A stretch of 37,793 nt of DNA from Terriglobales bacterium (lineage in GTDB: Bacteria; Acidobacteriota; Terriglobia; Terriglobales; Acidobacteriaceae), in the NCBI GenBank assembly GCA_015655315.1, contig JAATFH010000124.1:1-37793 (forward strand), in the 5' to 3' direction. Of this stretch, positions 8,003-18,400 are shown piece by piece; position 1 is the stretch's first letter; the number at the start of each line of letters is the position of its first letter. A model generated the notes under the pieces. The model was not told the DNA's origin, did no database searches, and was given only the letters and a program-made list of their open reading frames with translations. A program made the position numbers and the translations under genes.

Positions 8003-9061
8003 ATGCAAAACCTTATCAAGGTCGATGATCTGAGCCGATTCTGCGAGGAGGTGCTTCTCAGAGAGGGCTTGCGACCGAGCGACGCCAAGACGATTGCTGA
8101 TGTTCTGGTAATGACGGATACCTGGGGTACCTTCTCCCACGGTACCGGCGCGCTGTTGAACTATATTCGGGCTATGCGGACCGGCGGCATTGAATCGTCG
8201 GTCACTCCTGAGGTCGTGTCCGAGGGGCCTTCGTGGGCTGTCATCGACGGCCATGCAGGCATGGCGATGCCGAACTGCAGCATGGCGATGAGCCTAGCGA
8301 TTGAAAAGGCGCGCTCCTGCACGATCGCATGGGTTGGTGTGAGAAACAGCAGCCACTTTGGCGCAGCGGGCTATTACGCAAATATGGCAGCACAGGAAAA
8401 GATGATCGGCATCGCCATGAGCGCTGCCGATCCCAACATGGTCATTCCCGGCGCACGCGGGCACGTCATCGGCAACAACCCGCTCGCCTATGCCGTGCCC
8501 GCAGGCAAGGAGCATCCCATCCTTCTCGACATCGCGCTCAGTGCCAGCGCATATGGAAAAATTATGGGAATGAAGACCAGCGGAAAGCCAATCCCGCAAA
8601 ACTGGATTACGGATGACGATGGGTTGGCAACGACCAGTCTTGAAAACTGGCCAGCCACAGGATCGATGATGCCGATGGCAGGGCACAAGGGTTATGGCCT
8701 CGCGATCCTTGTAGAGGTTCTGGCTGGCTTGCTGGTAGGCGGCTCCACGCTTGCAGAGATGAAGAGCTGGGTGAACAATCCAACGGAGAAGGCCAATCTC
8801 GGACAGGCTTTCATTGCCATCAATGCAGGTGCGATCCTTCCCTTCCAGAACTTTGAACAACGGGTAGAGGAAATGATTCAGCAGTTGCGCGGCGCACCCA
8901 AGGCAAAGGGGTCAGATCGCATCTTCGTGCCAGGCGAGATCGAGTGGGAAAAGCGAGAGAACGCTCTACGGCATGGAATCCCTTTGCCGGATGCAGTCAT
9001 CGAGTCGCTGCATCGCGCCGGTGAGGAATGTGGCATCGATCCGGCCATCCTTCATCAATGA
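8003..9061 (+). CDS. LDH2/YiaK-type malate/L-lactate/2,3-diketogulonate reductase family protein
   Basis: A 352-residue protein of the LDH2 (malate/sulpholactate/YiaK) family, which binds NAD(P)H with its own fold rather than a Rossmann domain. Hallmarks are the S-H-F-G-A-A-G-Y-Y segment with the catalytic His at about residue 115, the GNNPLAYAVP block and GHKGYGLAILVEVLAGLL near 228-245. GAAAGAAGTG precedes the ATG. It is the last gene of the 4691-9061 operon, 52 bp after the SDR. Members reduce 2-oxo or 2,3-diketo acids, so the operon may make a diketo or 2-oxo intermediate that this enzyme reduces. A lactate or malate role cannot be excluded. Confidence 0.88.
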   Translation: MQNLIKVDDLSRFCEEVLLREGLRPSDAKTIADVLVMTDTWGTFSHGTGALLNYIRAMRTGGIESSVTPEVVSEGPSWAVIDGHAGMAMPNCSMAMSLAIEKARSCTIAWVGVRNSSHFGAAGYYANMAAQEKMIGIAMSAADPNMVIPGARGHVIGNNPLAYAVPAGKEHPILLDIALSASAYGKIMGMKTSGKPIPQNWITDDDGLATTSLENWPATGSMMPMAGHKGYGLAILVEVLAGLLVGGSTLAEMKSWVNNPTEKANLGQAFIAINAGAILPFQNFEQRVEEMIQQLRGAPKAKGSDRIFVPGEIEWEKRENALRHGIPLPDAVIESLHRAGEECGIDPAILHQ

Positions 9062-9064
9062 CTT

Positions 9065-9213
9065 GTCATTCCGGGCGAAGTCGAGGGGTCTGCAGCTTGC
9101 GATATCAGATGAGGTTCACCGCAGGCGTACTTGAGTGAAGAGTTGTTTCAGAAAGAACTGCACAACTGCAAGTCCCTCCGCTTCGCACTGCGCGATACGG
9201 TCGGGATGACAGA
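9065..9213. repeat. Long imperfect inverted repeat (REP-like element)
   Basis: The left arm, about 9065-9094, begins GTCATTCCGGGCGAAG and ends in TCTGCA. The right arm, about 9166-9213, read on the minus strand begins CTGTCATCCCGAC, contains GCGAAGCGGAGGGA and ends CTTGCAG. The right arm carries an extra stretch of roughly 12-15 nt in its middle. The arms flank a roughly 70-nt centre. The sequence sits between the LDH2 stop and the GH2 start and could act as a terminator or mRNA stabiliser; being a dispersed genomic repeat is inferred from its form, since only one copy is in the window. Confidence 0.55.
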
Positions 9214-9271
9214 GTAACCGGCAGAGGTGATGGCGGGTACGGAACCAGGCCCGCGCAGCAGAGGGGCAAAG

Positions 9272-12200
9272 ATGATGCAGCGTCGTGGATTCTTGAAGAT
9301 TGCCGGTCGCTTTGGCGCTGGCGTTGGCGTGGCGGGTCCATTGCTTGGGCCGTTAGCCGGAGCTGCACAGGCAGACACGGATACTGCAGGGCCGCAGGAA
9401 TTGATCCTGACCCTCGACAAAGGCTGGTCCATTGCTACTGATCCGAACAATGTCGGCCGGGAGCAGTCCTGGTTCCAGGCGGCGCGGCCCAACGCTAAAG
9501 CCACTCCGGTGCCATCCATCATCCAGGAGCTTTACCCTGCCTATCACGGCGTTGCCTGGTATTGGACGGATTTCAAGGTCAGCACAAATCCATTTGCAAA
9601 GGGGCGAACTCTGCTTCGCTTCTATGCCGTCGACTATCTGGCGGATGTGTGGCTCAATGGCCATCATGTGGGGTCGCACGAAGGCGGTGAAACGCCATTT
9701 GTCCTGGATGTTACCGATATCGTGAGCCCCGATCAGAGCAACAAGCTTGCCGTAAGAGTTCTAAACCCGGATGATCGCAGCATTGATGGAATTGTCCTGA
9801 AAGAGACGCCTCACCGGAATAAAGTCGTCCAATTTTCGAATGGCAGCCTCTATGATTTCGGAGGCATTCTTCAACCTGTTGAGCTTGTCCATGTGCCAGC
9901 TGTTCGCGTCTCGAACCTGCATATCATTCCGGACTGGAAGACGGGCGATGTCGCCATCCGGCTTACGGTACAAAATACCTTATCGAAATCTGTCCGTGCT
10001 ACTTTGCAGCAGCTGGTTTCGCAGGATGCGGGTCGAACCGTACTGCAGGGCACGCTGAAGACTCCGATCGCAGCCGGCGAATCGCAGGTAAGTCATCGGA
10101 TCACGCTCAAGCAGTTCATGCTGTGGGATCTTGATACACCTAACCTTTATCAGCTTCAAGTGATGCTCGATTCCGTCGACATGGACGGCTCATTCGCCAT
10201 CGCGGATACCTTCGGCTTTCGCGATTTTCGACTCGTCAATGGATACTTCCGCCTGAATGGACGGCGCCTCTTTCTCCGCTGCACGCACACCGGCAATCAC
10301 GTTCCTTTTCGCCAGGTGATTCCGCCGGAGGGATACGAGGACATGCTCAGGCGTGATCTTCTCTACGCCAAGGCTTCCGGATTTAATACGGTTCGCTTTA
10401 TTTCTGGCGTCGCCTATCCCTACCAGCTAGACCTGTGCGACGAGCTTGGTCTCATGGTGTACCAGGAGTCGTCCGCGAGTTGGCTGCTGAAGAATTCGCC
10501 GAGGATGAAGACCCTCTACGAAAACTCCGTGCGCGAGATGATTGTGCGCGATCGCAATCATCCCAGCCTGACGATCTGGGGCATGCTGAATGAAACCGAA
10601 GACGGGGCCGTCTCGCGTGAAGGACAGGCAGCTCTACCGCTGGTTAGGACACTCGACGATACGAGACTGGTGCTCTATTCCAGCGGACGCTTTGACGGGC
10701 GTCTTGACACCGGCTCAGAGAGCAATCCGAAGACCAACGAGTGGGAATACGTCTGGGGAAAGGAAGCTCCGGGAGCAAGCCGCGTCGCCATGGTTTCACC
10801 CTCCGGCCCCGGCATCGGTGACTTTCATCTTTACCCGAAGGTCCCCCAGACGCCGGAAACAAATCACATGATGCGCACTCTGGGTGAAGGCGGCAAACCT
10901 GTTTTCCTCTCCGAGTACGGCATTGGCAGCATGATGAATGTTCTTCACGAGCTGCGCATGTATGAGCAGGCTGGAATACCGGAAAATGCCGAAGACCTGT
11001 TTCTGGTGCGATCGATGGCGGAACACCTGGTCGCAGACTGGACGCGATTCGGAATGGACGCGGCCTACCCTTTTCCCAATACTCTTCTGGACATGAGTCA
11101 GGAAATGATGGGCCGCCATCGTTTGCTGGGCTTCAACCTGATCCGCTCCAATCCCCTGATCTGCGGCCTCAACCTGACGGGAATGCTGGATCATGCCCTG
11201 ACGGGTGAAGGTGTCTGGCGCTTCTGGCGGGACTGGAAGCCAGGACTCTTCGATGTGATGCGGGATGGATGGGCACCCGTCCGCTGGTGTCTCTTTGCCG
11301 AGCCTGCACATACCTATCTTGGCCGGCCGGTGATGCTTGAAGCAGTCTTGGCGAACGAAGATGCGATTCGCCCCGGCGAATATTCAGCACAGTTTCACGT
11401 ATGGGGCCCGCAAGGCACAGCTTGGAAAAAGCAGGCCGTCATTTCCATTCCCGATAGCAAGAGTAACGATGGACCGCTTGCTGTTCCAGTCATGAAAGAG
11501 TCGGTCACTCTTGAAGGCCCTGCCGGCAGCTATGAGCTTGTTCCTTACATAGAAAAAGGAATCGCACCTCCGGAGACGTCATGGCAGTTCTATCTTTCCG
11601 ACCCGGCCGCGCTTCCAAAGCTGAACCAACAGGTGATCACCTGGGGCATTCCAAAGAACGTGGAAGACTGGCTGCTAAGCCGCGGTGCGAACGTGGTGCC
11701 GGTTGCAAACCCTGCGTCGGGAAAGCGCTATGTCATCCTTGTTGGCGATGTCTCGAAGGAGCAGGCTTCCGGAACAACATGGAGAACCTTGGCAGAGCTC
11801 GCAGCTACTGGCTCGATAATCATATTCCTTTCTCCCATGGCCTTTGCTCGCGGCGAACAATCCTCTACCCAACTGCCTCTAGTCAAAAAAGGCCGCATCT
11901 ATGAATTCAACGACTGGCTTTATCACAAGGAATGTGTGGCGAAGCCGCATCCGGTATTTGACGGTCTGCAGCACCGCGGGATTCTTAATTGGTATTACTG
12001 GGCTCCTGTCCTGCCGACCTATCTCTATGATGGACAAGACACGCCTGATGAGGTGATGGCCGCGGCCTTTGCTGCCGGGTATTCAACACCTGGCGGCTAT
12101 GCCTCCGGCGTGCTGCTCGGCTTATATAAATTTGGAGCTGGAAACTTTGTCCTGAACAGCTTTCACATCCTCGAGCATATTGATGTACACCCCGCCGCCG

Positions 12201-12313
12201 ATCGTCTGCTGCTGAATCTTATCCAGCACTACGGTCAACTTTCAGCTGGTCCGGCAGTCGTGCTTCCATCTGACTTTGAGACGCGCTTGAAGGAAATCGG
12301 CTACGTGGACTGA
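9272..12313 (+). CDS. Tat-exported glycoside hydrolase family 2 protein (beta-galactosidase-like)
   Basis: About 1013 residues from ATG 9272, which has AGAGGGG 5 bp upstream; an earlier in-frame ATG (9227) would put 15 residues ahead of the signal. The N-terminus is a twin-arginine signal: QRRGFLKIAG followed by a hydrophobic Gly/Ala stretch and AGAAQA. The jelly-roll sugar-binding domain (about residues 45-220), immunoglobulin-like domain and TIM barrel (about 325-630) follow. Catalytic acid/base is E441 in GMLNETED and the nucleophile is E548 in LSEYG. A long C-terminal part (about 640-1013) has further beta domains. It probably cleaves beta-linked galactose, glucuronic acid or related terminal sugars in the periplasm or outside. 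It is convergent with the TPR genes, 19 bp away. Confidence 0.87.
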   Translation: MMQRRGFLKIAGRFGAGVGVAGPLLGPLAGAAQADTDTAGPQELILTLDKGWSIATDPNNVGREQSWFQAARPNAKATPVPSIIQELYPAYHGVAWYWTDFKVSTNPFAKGRTLLRFYAVDYLADVWLNGHHVGSHEGGETPFVLDVTDIVSPDQSNKLAVRVLNPDDRSIDGIVLKETPHRNKVVQFSNGSLYDFGGILQPVELVHVPAVRVSNLHIIPDWKTGDVAIRLTVQNTLSKSVRATLQQLVSQDAGRTVLQGTLKTPIAAGESQVSHRITLKQFMLWDLDTPNLYQLQVMLDSVDMDGSFAIADTFGFRDFRLVNGYFRLNGRRLFLRCTHTGNHVPFRQVIPPEGYEDMLRRDLLYAKASGFNTVRFISGVAYPYQLDLCDELGLMVYQESSASWLLKNSPRMKTLYENSVREMIVRDRNHPSLTIWGMLNETEDGAVSREGQAALPLVRTLDDTRLVLYSSGRFDGRLDTGSESNPKTNEWEYVWGKEAPGASRVAMVSPSGPGIGDFHLYPKVPQTPETNHMMRTLGEGGKPVFLSEYGIGSMMNVLHELRMYEQAGIPENAEDLFLVRSMAEHLVADWTRFGMDAAYPFPNTLLDMSQEMMGRHRLLGFNLIRSNPLICGLNLTGMLDHALTGEGVWRFWRDWKPGLFDVMRDGWAPVRWCLFAEPAHTYLGRPVMLEAVLANEDAIRPGEYSAQFHVWGPQGTAWKKQAVISIPDSKSNDGPLAVPVMKESVTLEGPAGSYELVPYIEKGIAPPETSWQFYLSDPAALPKLNQQVITWGIPKNVEDWLLSRGANVVPVANPASGKRYVILVGDVSKEQASGTTWRTLAELAATGSIIIFLSPMAFARGEQSSTQLPLVKKGRIYEFNDWLYHKECVAKPHPVFDGLQHRGILNWYYWAPVLPTYLYDGQDTPDEVMAAAFAAGYSTPGGYASGVLLGLYKFGAGNFVLNSFHILEHIDVHPAADRLLLNLIQHYGQLSAGPAVVLPSDFETRLKEIGYVD

Positions 12314-12332
12314 TTGCAGCTCGACGCACATT

Positions 12333-13115
12333 CTATGGCTTCGCTTTCGGTAGCTTTGCTATCTCTTCCATCGCCAGTTGACGAACCGCGTCGGGACCCA
12401 GCTCCGCAGCGCGGCGAAGATTTACTTCAGTTTTTCTGAAGTCTCCCGCAGCTGCAAAGGCAAGCGCCAGCCTCAGATATCGCGATCCGTCGGGAGGCGG
12501 TGAAAGCTGAATGGATTGTTGCAGCTCGCTGGTAGCGACCGATGGCTGGCCACGCTTCAGCGCTACCAATCCCAGAACTTCGTGTGCACCAGACTGCATC
12601 CTCTGCTTCTGTGCTGCCCATTGCTCCAACGACGTTTGCCGTGGGGGCTTCGTCTTCTCAATTCCTTCCAGCGCTCGGTGAGCATAGTCTTCAGCAAGCG
12701 CAGGCAGATGCGCAGCGGGAGGGCCTTGAAAGATGCGGTTGGCAATGGCGGGAGCGAGTGCCATAAGAGTATTCAAGTTGTCAGGCTGGCTCTTCAACGC
12801 CAATTGCCCGGTGGAAAGCATCGCTGGAAAATCACCGAGCTGTTCATAGGCGTGCATCTTGTATTGATACGCCGTCCCTGACAGCTCAGAGCCTGGAAAT
12901 TGGGCAGCGAATGTATCCACATCCGCGATGATCGTCTGCGGTGAGGCGTCGGTGATGATCTTGAGATACTGGTCAAGCTCCTGCTGCGTTTTTGCCTGTG
13001 GCGCTTGCGATCGGCTGAAGAGCGGCCCAAATTGCGCCGCAAGCGATATGGCATGGCCGATGCCAGCGGCCATGGCGGCCGAAAGCAGCCATTTCGAGAG
13101 CTTATTCCGGACCAT
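12333..13115 (-). CDS. TPR-containing protein with N-terminal membrane/signal segment
   Basis: A 260-residue protein. Residues 1-30 contain a basic start and a hydrophobic stretch (KLSKWLLSAAMAAGIGHAIS), suggesting export or membrane anchoring. The rest is helical with degenerate tetratricopeptide units, for example VALKRGQPSVATSELQQSI and LAFAAAGDFRKTEVNLRRA near the C-terminus. Its start overlaps the end of the preceding TPR gene by 14 bp, so the two are translationally coupled. It is the last gene of the unit that starts with the TonB receptor. It probably acts as a periplasmic scaffold in glycan handling; no enzyme motif is visible. Confidence 0.72.
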   Translation of the reverse strand: MVRNKLSKWLLSAAMAAGIGHAISLAAQFGPLFSRSQAPQAKTQQELDQYLKIITDASPQTIIADVDTFAAQFPGSELSGTAYQYKMHAYEQLGDFPAMLSTGQLALKSQPDNLNTLMALAPAIANRIFQGPPAAHLPALAEDYAHRALEGIEKTKPPRQTSLEQWAAQKQRMQSGAHEVLGLVALKRGQPSVATSELQQSIQLSPPPDGSRYLRLALAFAAAGDFRKTEVNLRRAAELGPDAVRQLAMEEIAKLPKAKP

Positions 13116-14133
13116 AGACCGCGTTCAATGTCTGAAATAATTTCAGCTCAGCACTAGCGGAGGCGGTGTCCCCCGATTTTCGATAAAGCCGAAAGAGAAG
13201 ATATCTTACCGCTGCATGATTTGGGTCCTGTGATGCGGCGATACGCCCCTCCTTGATTCCCGCAGTCAGGTCCCCTGTCTGTTCATACATCTTTGCCAAG
13301 ATGAAGTGATGAGAAGGCTCATCCGGCTCGATTTCAACTGCCTTCTTTGCATAGAGCAGTGCTTCGCTGGGAGCGGCGGCTGCGTCGATGCGCGCCATAC
13401 CCTGATAAGGCCAGCCAAAAGCCTGCCCATTCTCTTCCACCAGGTGGATCGATTTCAGGTAAGGCTCGCGCGCCGCTGTCGAATCTCCGGAAAGTTCAAG
13501 ACAATAGCCTTGCTGATAAAGACTCTTCCAGTCGGATGGATTGAGACGCACCGCTTCACGAAAGTAGGCCAATGCCCCTCCAACATCGGATTGAATCGAC
13601 AGACGGTAGAGGCCTAAATAGTAAGCAGGCGCAAAGTCGTTCGGGTCCTGTCGAGAAGCCATCTTCATCTGCTCCTCGAACAATACAAACTGATTGAGGT
13701 CGTAATAGGCCAGGCCAAGCCCTTCATGCAGCAAAGGACGATCGAGACCGAGCTTTTCTGCGACGCGAAAGGACTGGACTGCACCAACCGGCTTGTGCAA
13801 TTGGAAGCTGGCAATTCCCTGCCAGTAGAAAACATTTGGATCCGCCGGATTCTTCGCGGCGAGGTTTTGCGTCAGTCCCAAAAGCTCACCCCAACGTTTT
13901 CCCTTCACTAAATCTGCGATGGCGGAATGGTGATCGCTCGACCCCGAAGCGGTGGTGGGGAGACTCAATGGGCGCGCCAAGCTCGAAGGTGCATCGATTG
14001 ACGGCTGTTGCGCGGAAGCATGATTCGCCGGCAGCAAAGAACTAACGGTGCAGCAGACCATCAGGGCGAGGCAGGCGTATCTACGCAGCGAAACCATTCG
14101 GAGTTCAATCTTTCCATAGCTGGCTTGATCCAT
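13102..14133 (-). CDS. Exported TPR-repeat protein
   Basis: A 343-residue protein with a signal peptide ending near SLLPANHASAQQ (about residues 31-43). At least five TPR-like units follow, such as PNVFYWQGIASFQLHKPVGA, PAYYLGLYRLSIQSDVGGAL and HHFILAKMYEQTGDLTAGIKEG. The start may be ATG 14133 or ATG 14097; the second gives a shorter signal peptide, but neither has a strong ribosome-binding site. It lies 14 bp after the previous TPR gene and overlaps the next by 14 bp. A chain of exported TPR proteins behind an Oar-like receptor is a common acidobacterial arrangement. Function beyond protein-protein scaffolding is unknown. Confidence 0.75.
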   Translation of the reverse strand: MDQASYGKIELRMVSLRRYACLALMVCCTVSSLLPANHASAQQPSIDAPSSLARPLSLPTTASGSSDHHSAIADLVKGKRWGELLGLTQNLAAKNPADPNVFYWQGIASFQLHKPVGAVQSFRVAEKLGLDRPLLHEGLGLAYYDLNQFVLFEEQMKMASRQDPNDFAPAYYLGLYRLSIQSDVGGALAYFREAVRLNPSDWKSLYQQGYCLELSGDSTAAREPYLKSIHLVEENGQAFGWPYQGMARIDAAAAPSEALLYAKKAVEIEPDEPSHHFILAKMYEQTGDLTAGIKEGRIAASQDPNHAAVRYLLFRLYRKSGDTASASAELKLFQTLNAVYGPE

Positions 14134-14147
14134 ACGATTGCAAGCAG

Positions 14148-15347
14148 CTAGTGTGGAGGTGCGGCTTGGGCCGGCGGGTTCGTGGGGTCGCTCTGGTTCA
14201 TCTGTTTTTGCGCTCTCTGCTGCGTCTCTTCCGACGCTTCTTTCTGCAGCTGTTCAAAGATCGAGTCTTCAGATTGTGCCTCTGTGGTCAGGTTTGCCTT
14301 GCGATATGCGCGGGCTAGCTGAAAGTGCACTATCACGTTATCCGGGTTCAGCGAACTCGCCTTTTTGAGATCTGCTATTGCTTCCTGCAGTTTGTTTAGC
14401 GCAAGCAAAGCGCGCCCGCGAATGATCAAAGCTTCTGCTTTATCAGGCTGAAGTTCCAGTGAACGGTTGACCAGCTTGAATGCCTCGTCTGGATTTTCCT
14501 CCACCACAATTCCTGCTTCTTCACGCGCAGCCTCAGCGGAATAGGGATTCAGCTCCAGTGCGCGTTTATAGGCTGTCAGTGCCTCAGTTGGATTGCCGCT
14601 TGCCACCAGCGCATGTCCGTAGTGACAGTACAACTCAGGATTCTCCGGAGCCCTAGCAATCGCCAACTTGTAATGCTCGGCTGCATCCACATCAATCTGC
14701 CTTGCCTCGGAAGCTTTTCCCAGCAGCAGTTCCAGCAGGTAGGAATCTGGTGCAACTCTTTGAATATGGCCGAAAGCCGACTCTGCGAGCACCGAATATA
14801 GCGAACCTAACGTGTAGAGCGCTTCTTCGTCGTCAGGGTTCTGCTGACGAATCTGCTCCAGAAGAGCCTGCGCGCCCTTCAAATCGCCAAGTTCAATCAG
14901 AGTGCGGGCGAGAAATAACTTGATATTTCCATCTGCGGGCGCAAGCTGCTTTGCGCGCGTCAACTCACGGCGGGCATCCTGAAAATTGCCTCTCTGATAA
15001 TAGGAGAAGCCCAGTAGAGCTCGTGGGGCGACGAGGCTGGGCTCGATCTCGCAGGCACGCTTCAGGGCCTTGATCGCCTCGTCCAGCTGCATCGTTCGAT
15101 AGTAGAGGGACCCGATGTTGTTGTAGCCCGCGGCCATATTGGGCTGAAGACGGAGTATCTCCTGGTACTTCTGGATGGCATCGTCCAGGTGACCGGAGGC
15201 CTCGTCTGCCTTGGCCTCGGCGTGAAGCTGCTGAACGTCAAGTTGCCGAGTCCGGCTATAGCCCTGTTGCGGCCGCGCGGGGACAACGCAGACACCAGCT
15301 ACCAGAAACAACCCCGTCCAGCTTCTCCAGGCACGCTTCATTCCCAT
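14148..15347 (-). CDS. Exported TPR-repeat protein
   Basis: About 399 residues from ATG 15347. The frame is open further upstream into the receptor gene, but the Met at 15347 (or 15341) begins an obvious signal peptide (MKRAWRSWTGLFLVAGVCVV) and keeps the intergenic terminator outside the coding region. The mature protein has about eight clear TPR units; good examples are PNMAAGYNNIGSLYYRTMQL, NPELYCHYGHALVASGNPTE and NPYSAEAAREEAGIVVEENP. The C-terminus is rich in Gln and Pro. It is the first TPR gene after the TonB receptor. It likely works in the periplasm as an interaction scaffold; partner unknown. Confidence 0.8.
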   Translation of the reverse strand: MGMKRAWRSWTGLFLVAGVCVVPARPQQGYSRTRQLDVQQLHAEAKADEASGHLDDAIQKYQEILRLQPNMAAGYNNIGSLYYRTMQLDEAIKALKRACEIEPSLVAPRALLGFSYYQRGNFQDARRELTRAKQLAPADGNIKLFLARTLIELGDLKGAQALLEQIRQQNPDDEEALYTLGSLYSVLAESAFGHIQRVAPDSYLLELLLGKASEARQIDVDAAEHYKLAIARAPENPELYCHYGHALVASGNPTEALTAYKRALELNPYSAEAAREEAGIVVEENPDEAFKLVNRSLELQPDKAEALIIRGRALLALNKLQEAIADLKKASSLNPDNVIVHFQLARAYRKANLTTEAQSEDSIFEQLQKEASEETQQRAQKQMNQSDPTNPPAQAAPPH

Positions 15348-15416
15348 TGGTCCCAACCATCGACAGATTCTACTGTATGGCGCATTCGGCAGATAATCAT
15401 ACGGCCCGCAAACACA

Positions 15417-15448
15417 AATCTCCACACCTGAGAGAGCGTGTGGAGATT
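15417..15448 (-). terminator. Rho-independent terminator after the TonB-receptor gene
   Basis: A perfect 11-bp inverted repeat (AATCTCCACAC at 15417-15427, GTGTGGAGATT at 15438-15448) with a 10-nt loop, followed on the minus strand by a T-rich stretch (TTTGTGTTT). It begins 24 bp beyond the receptor stop codon. It may only partly stop transcription, so the downstream TPR genes would be expressed at a lower level. Confidence 0.75.
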
Positions 15449-15471
15449 GCGTCAGTGCGGGTAAGCAAAGG

Positions 15472-18400
15472 TCAAAAGTCGACTCGTCCTCCAAACTGGA
15501 TCACGCGAGGTGAGTTCGCCTGAGAGCCGATCTTGCCGAATCCGCCACTCGTCACATCGCTGAAATTCATATCTGGCACGCCGAAAGCGACCCGGTTGAA
15601 AGCGTTAAAGAAGTCGGCTCGCAGCTCGAAGTTGACGCCTTCGTACAGCTTGGTTCTCTTAATCGCCGAGATGTTTTCGTTGTATAGAGCAAACGAGCGA
15701 AGCCGTGGCAGCGTTGGAGGTGCATTGCCTAAGGCGAATGCGCCCGCATCGCTGAAGGCCGCCGAGTTCACATAATAGTCAGTAAATGGATTGAAATTGC
15801 TCGATTTACCCTTCTGGGTCACGTTCGGCACTAGGTTTGGACGTGACTGCCCGTTAAAGATCGGGTTCGGACTTCCACCGCTGATTGGCAATGGCGCCCC
15901 AGCATTGTAGGAGGCAACTCCGGCAACACCCCATCCGCCGCTGAACACACCTACGATGCCACCCTTGTTCAGATAAGGCTTCCCGGGCCCAACCGGCAGT
16001 TCATAAGAGCCGGCGATCGAGAGGGCATGAGGACCGCCGCCACCATTCACATTGGCTCCGAGTACCTGGCGTTCACGCCTGCGTTGCGCGGTGTCCAGTG
16101 GCATCGCGAAGAATGTCGAGAACTGATCAAGTCCATCTGTGATCGATTTGGACCAGGTGTAGCTCACCAGTAATGTCATTCCATTCGAGTAGTCTTTCTG
16201 CGCTCTCATCTGCAATGAATGGTAGTTAGAGTGCCCGGGCGTCTGCGTCTTGGCGTTGATGGTGAGGAACTGCGGGAAGGGACGCAGTGCCTGCTGCACT
16301 GTCCCCGTAAATCCCGGATACGGAGGTGTAATTCCTGCAGCCGCAGCTTCCGGCGAATTGATATCCGCATTGAGTACGGGACCTAGGCTGAGGTATCTCG
16401 CCGGGACCTGGTTCTCGTTGAGAAGGTTGGCTCCGATTCTTACGTTGCTACTGCCAACATAGCTGGTCTCTAAAGCGATGCGGGCAGGCAGCTCACGCTC
16501 GACAGTCAAACTCCAGCTCATGGAGTAGCCATTTTTTCCATCGATCTTCTGCATGTAGTCGATCGTCTGGTTGTTGGCCAGATCCCTGGTGCGAGGTGGA
16601 GCATTCCCGACCGGAGGCAGTCCCACATCCCACGTCGGCCTGAGTCCAACCGGCGGAGAAATTCCGTTATCCGGGCTGATGAGTGTGTCTTGATATTGGA
16701 AGCCGGTCAGATAACCGGCGGCAATGTCCGGTCCCATCAACGTACTGGCTCCGCCGCGAAGACTGGCCATTCCATAACCTCCGCGTAGAACGGTTCGAGT
16801 ATCGAGGCGGTAAGCAAAGCCAATACGCGGCTGCCAGCTGCCGTAATATGTGTCGGCGATCTGCTTTTTGCACAGAGAGGCACCTCCTTCCGGTATGCAG
16901 GAGCCGCCTTGCTGGCCTGTGTACACGATCGACCCCGGCAGGTTACCCGCACTCGGATTCGAAACCGTTGGGTCGAACGTCGAGAACTGATCTTTCGGAT
17001 CTGTCACTGGTATGCCAACATCCCATCGCAGCCCCGCATTGATGGTCAGTCGGGGGTTCACTTTGAAGTCGTCCTGTACATAAAACGCACGATATCCGGT
17101 TCTGACTAATCGGTTGTTGGCGACGCCAGTGCGGCTCGCCTGATTCGGCGTACCCAGGAAGAAGCTGGCGAACCCGTAGCCGAGGGAGCCGAAGTTGGTC
17201 GAGTCGGGAAGCGAAGTTGTTCCGTTTCCAAAGGTGTATGTACCTATATTGACTGCGAACGCATCGCGTTCATCCTCCCAGCGAAGCTCCGTTCCAAAGC
17301 TTAGACCGTGCCGTCCTTTTTGCCACTTGAAGTTGTCGGCAAAGAAGATGCAAGGCCAGCAGCCGCCGCTGTTCTGATTGTTATCCAGTCCGGCGCCGAA
17401 TGTTGGCATTCCCTGAATGGCCAATGCCGGATACGGAAGCCCCGGAGTGGCGATTGGGCTGTTAAAATCCGCGGAAACGAGCGGAAAAAAGACGCGCTTG
17501 CCTTCCGTATATTGCACAGAGAAGCCCGTCTGATTGTAGATGTTCGATGAAAAATTCTGGTCCAGTGTAAGTCGCGGTTCCCACGCCTCCGAGTTGAAGT
17601 TGTTGCCCGTTCCAAGAGGGCCAGAGAAAACCGGCGACGTCGGAGTCACTCCCTTATTGTGATAGTACGAACCATGGAGCACAAGCTTGGACGATATATT
17701 GTGATCCATTTTCACAATCCAGTACGTATTGTTGATTGGTGCACTGGGTGCGCTCACCACGGCATTGTTGACTACGCCAGGAAGCGTGGCGCTTGGCATC
17801 AAGCCCAAGTACGCTGCGCTGGTTGCGCTCAACCTTGACGTCGGGATCATGTTATTCGGGAATGGGTCTCGGGTGAGGCCTCCAGCGCCGTCCGAACGTG
17901 TTGTAGCTGGATCGTAGATGGGGAACGGAAGCTCGGAAAAATCTCCATTCTTCATCCTATCCGTGGGCAGTGTCGTCAGCGACGTAGAAACGCCGCCACG
18001 GAACTTGTACCAATCCATTAGGAAGAAGAAAAAGGTCTTGTCTTTCCCGTTATAGATCTTGGGGATCCAAACCGGGCCACCTACTTTAAAGCCAAATTCA
18101 TGTTGCTTCTCTGTGCCGGCCGTTGGAGAAAAGTATCCTTTAGAGTCGAAGACGTTATTGCGCAGATATTCCCACGCCCCGCCGTGCAGGCGATTGGTGC
18201 CGCTTTGTATGTGAAAGTTTAGAAACCCAGATGACCGGCCGTATTCCGCAGAATATGCATTCGTAGTGATAGCATATTCTTCGATCGCGTCGACGGGAGG
18301 AGTAATGCCTTCCTGTCTTCCGCCGCCGTCGGCATTCATGTAGGGAATTCCATCGTAATAGAAATCCTGGCTGAAGTCCGGCGCTCCGTTAATGCGCGCC

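Noticed and set aside
10796-11311. 171-codon minus-strand frame inside the GH2 gene
   Set aside because: The GH2 frame has catalytic motifs and continuous domain structure here; the antisense frame is a shadow.
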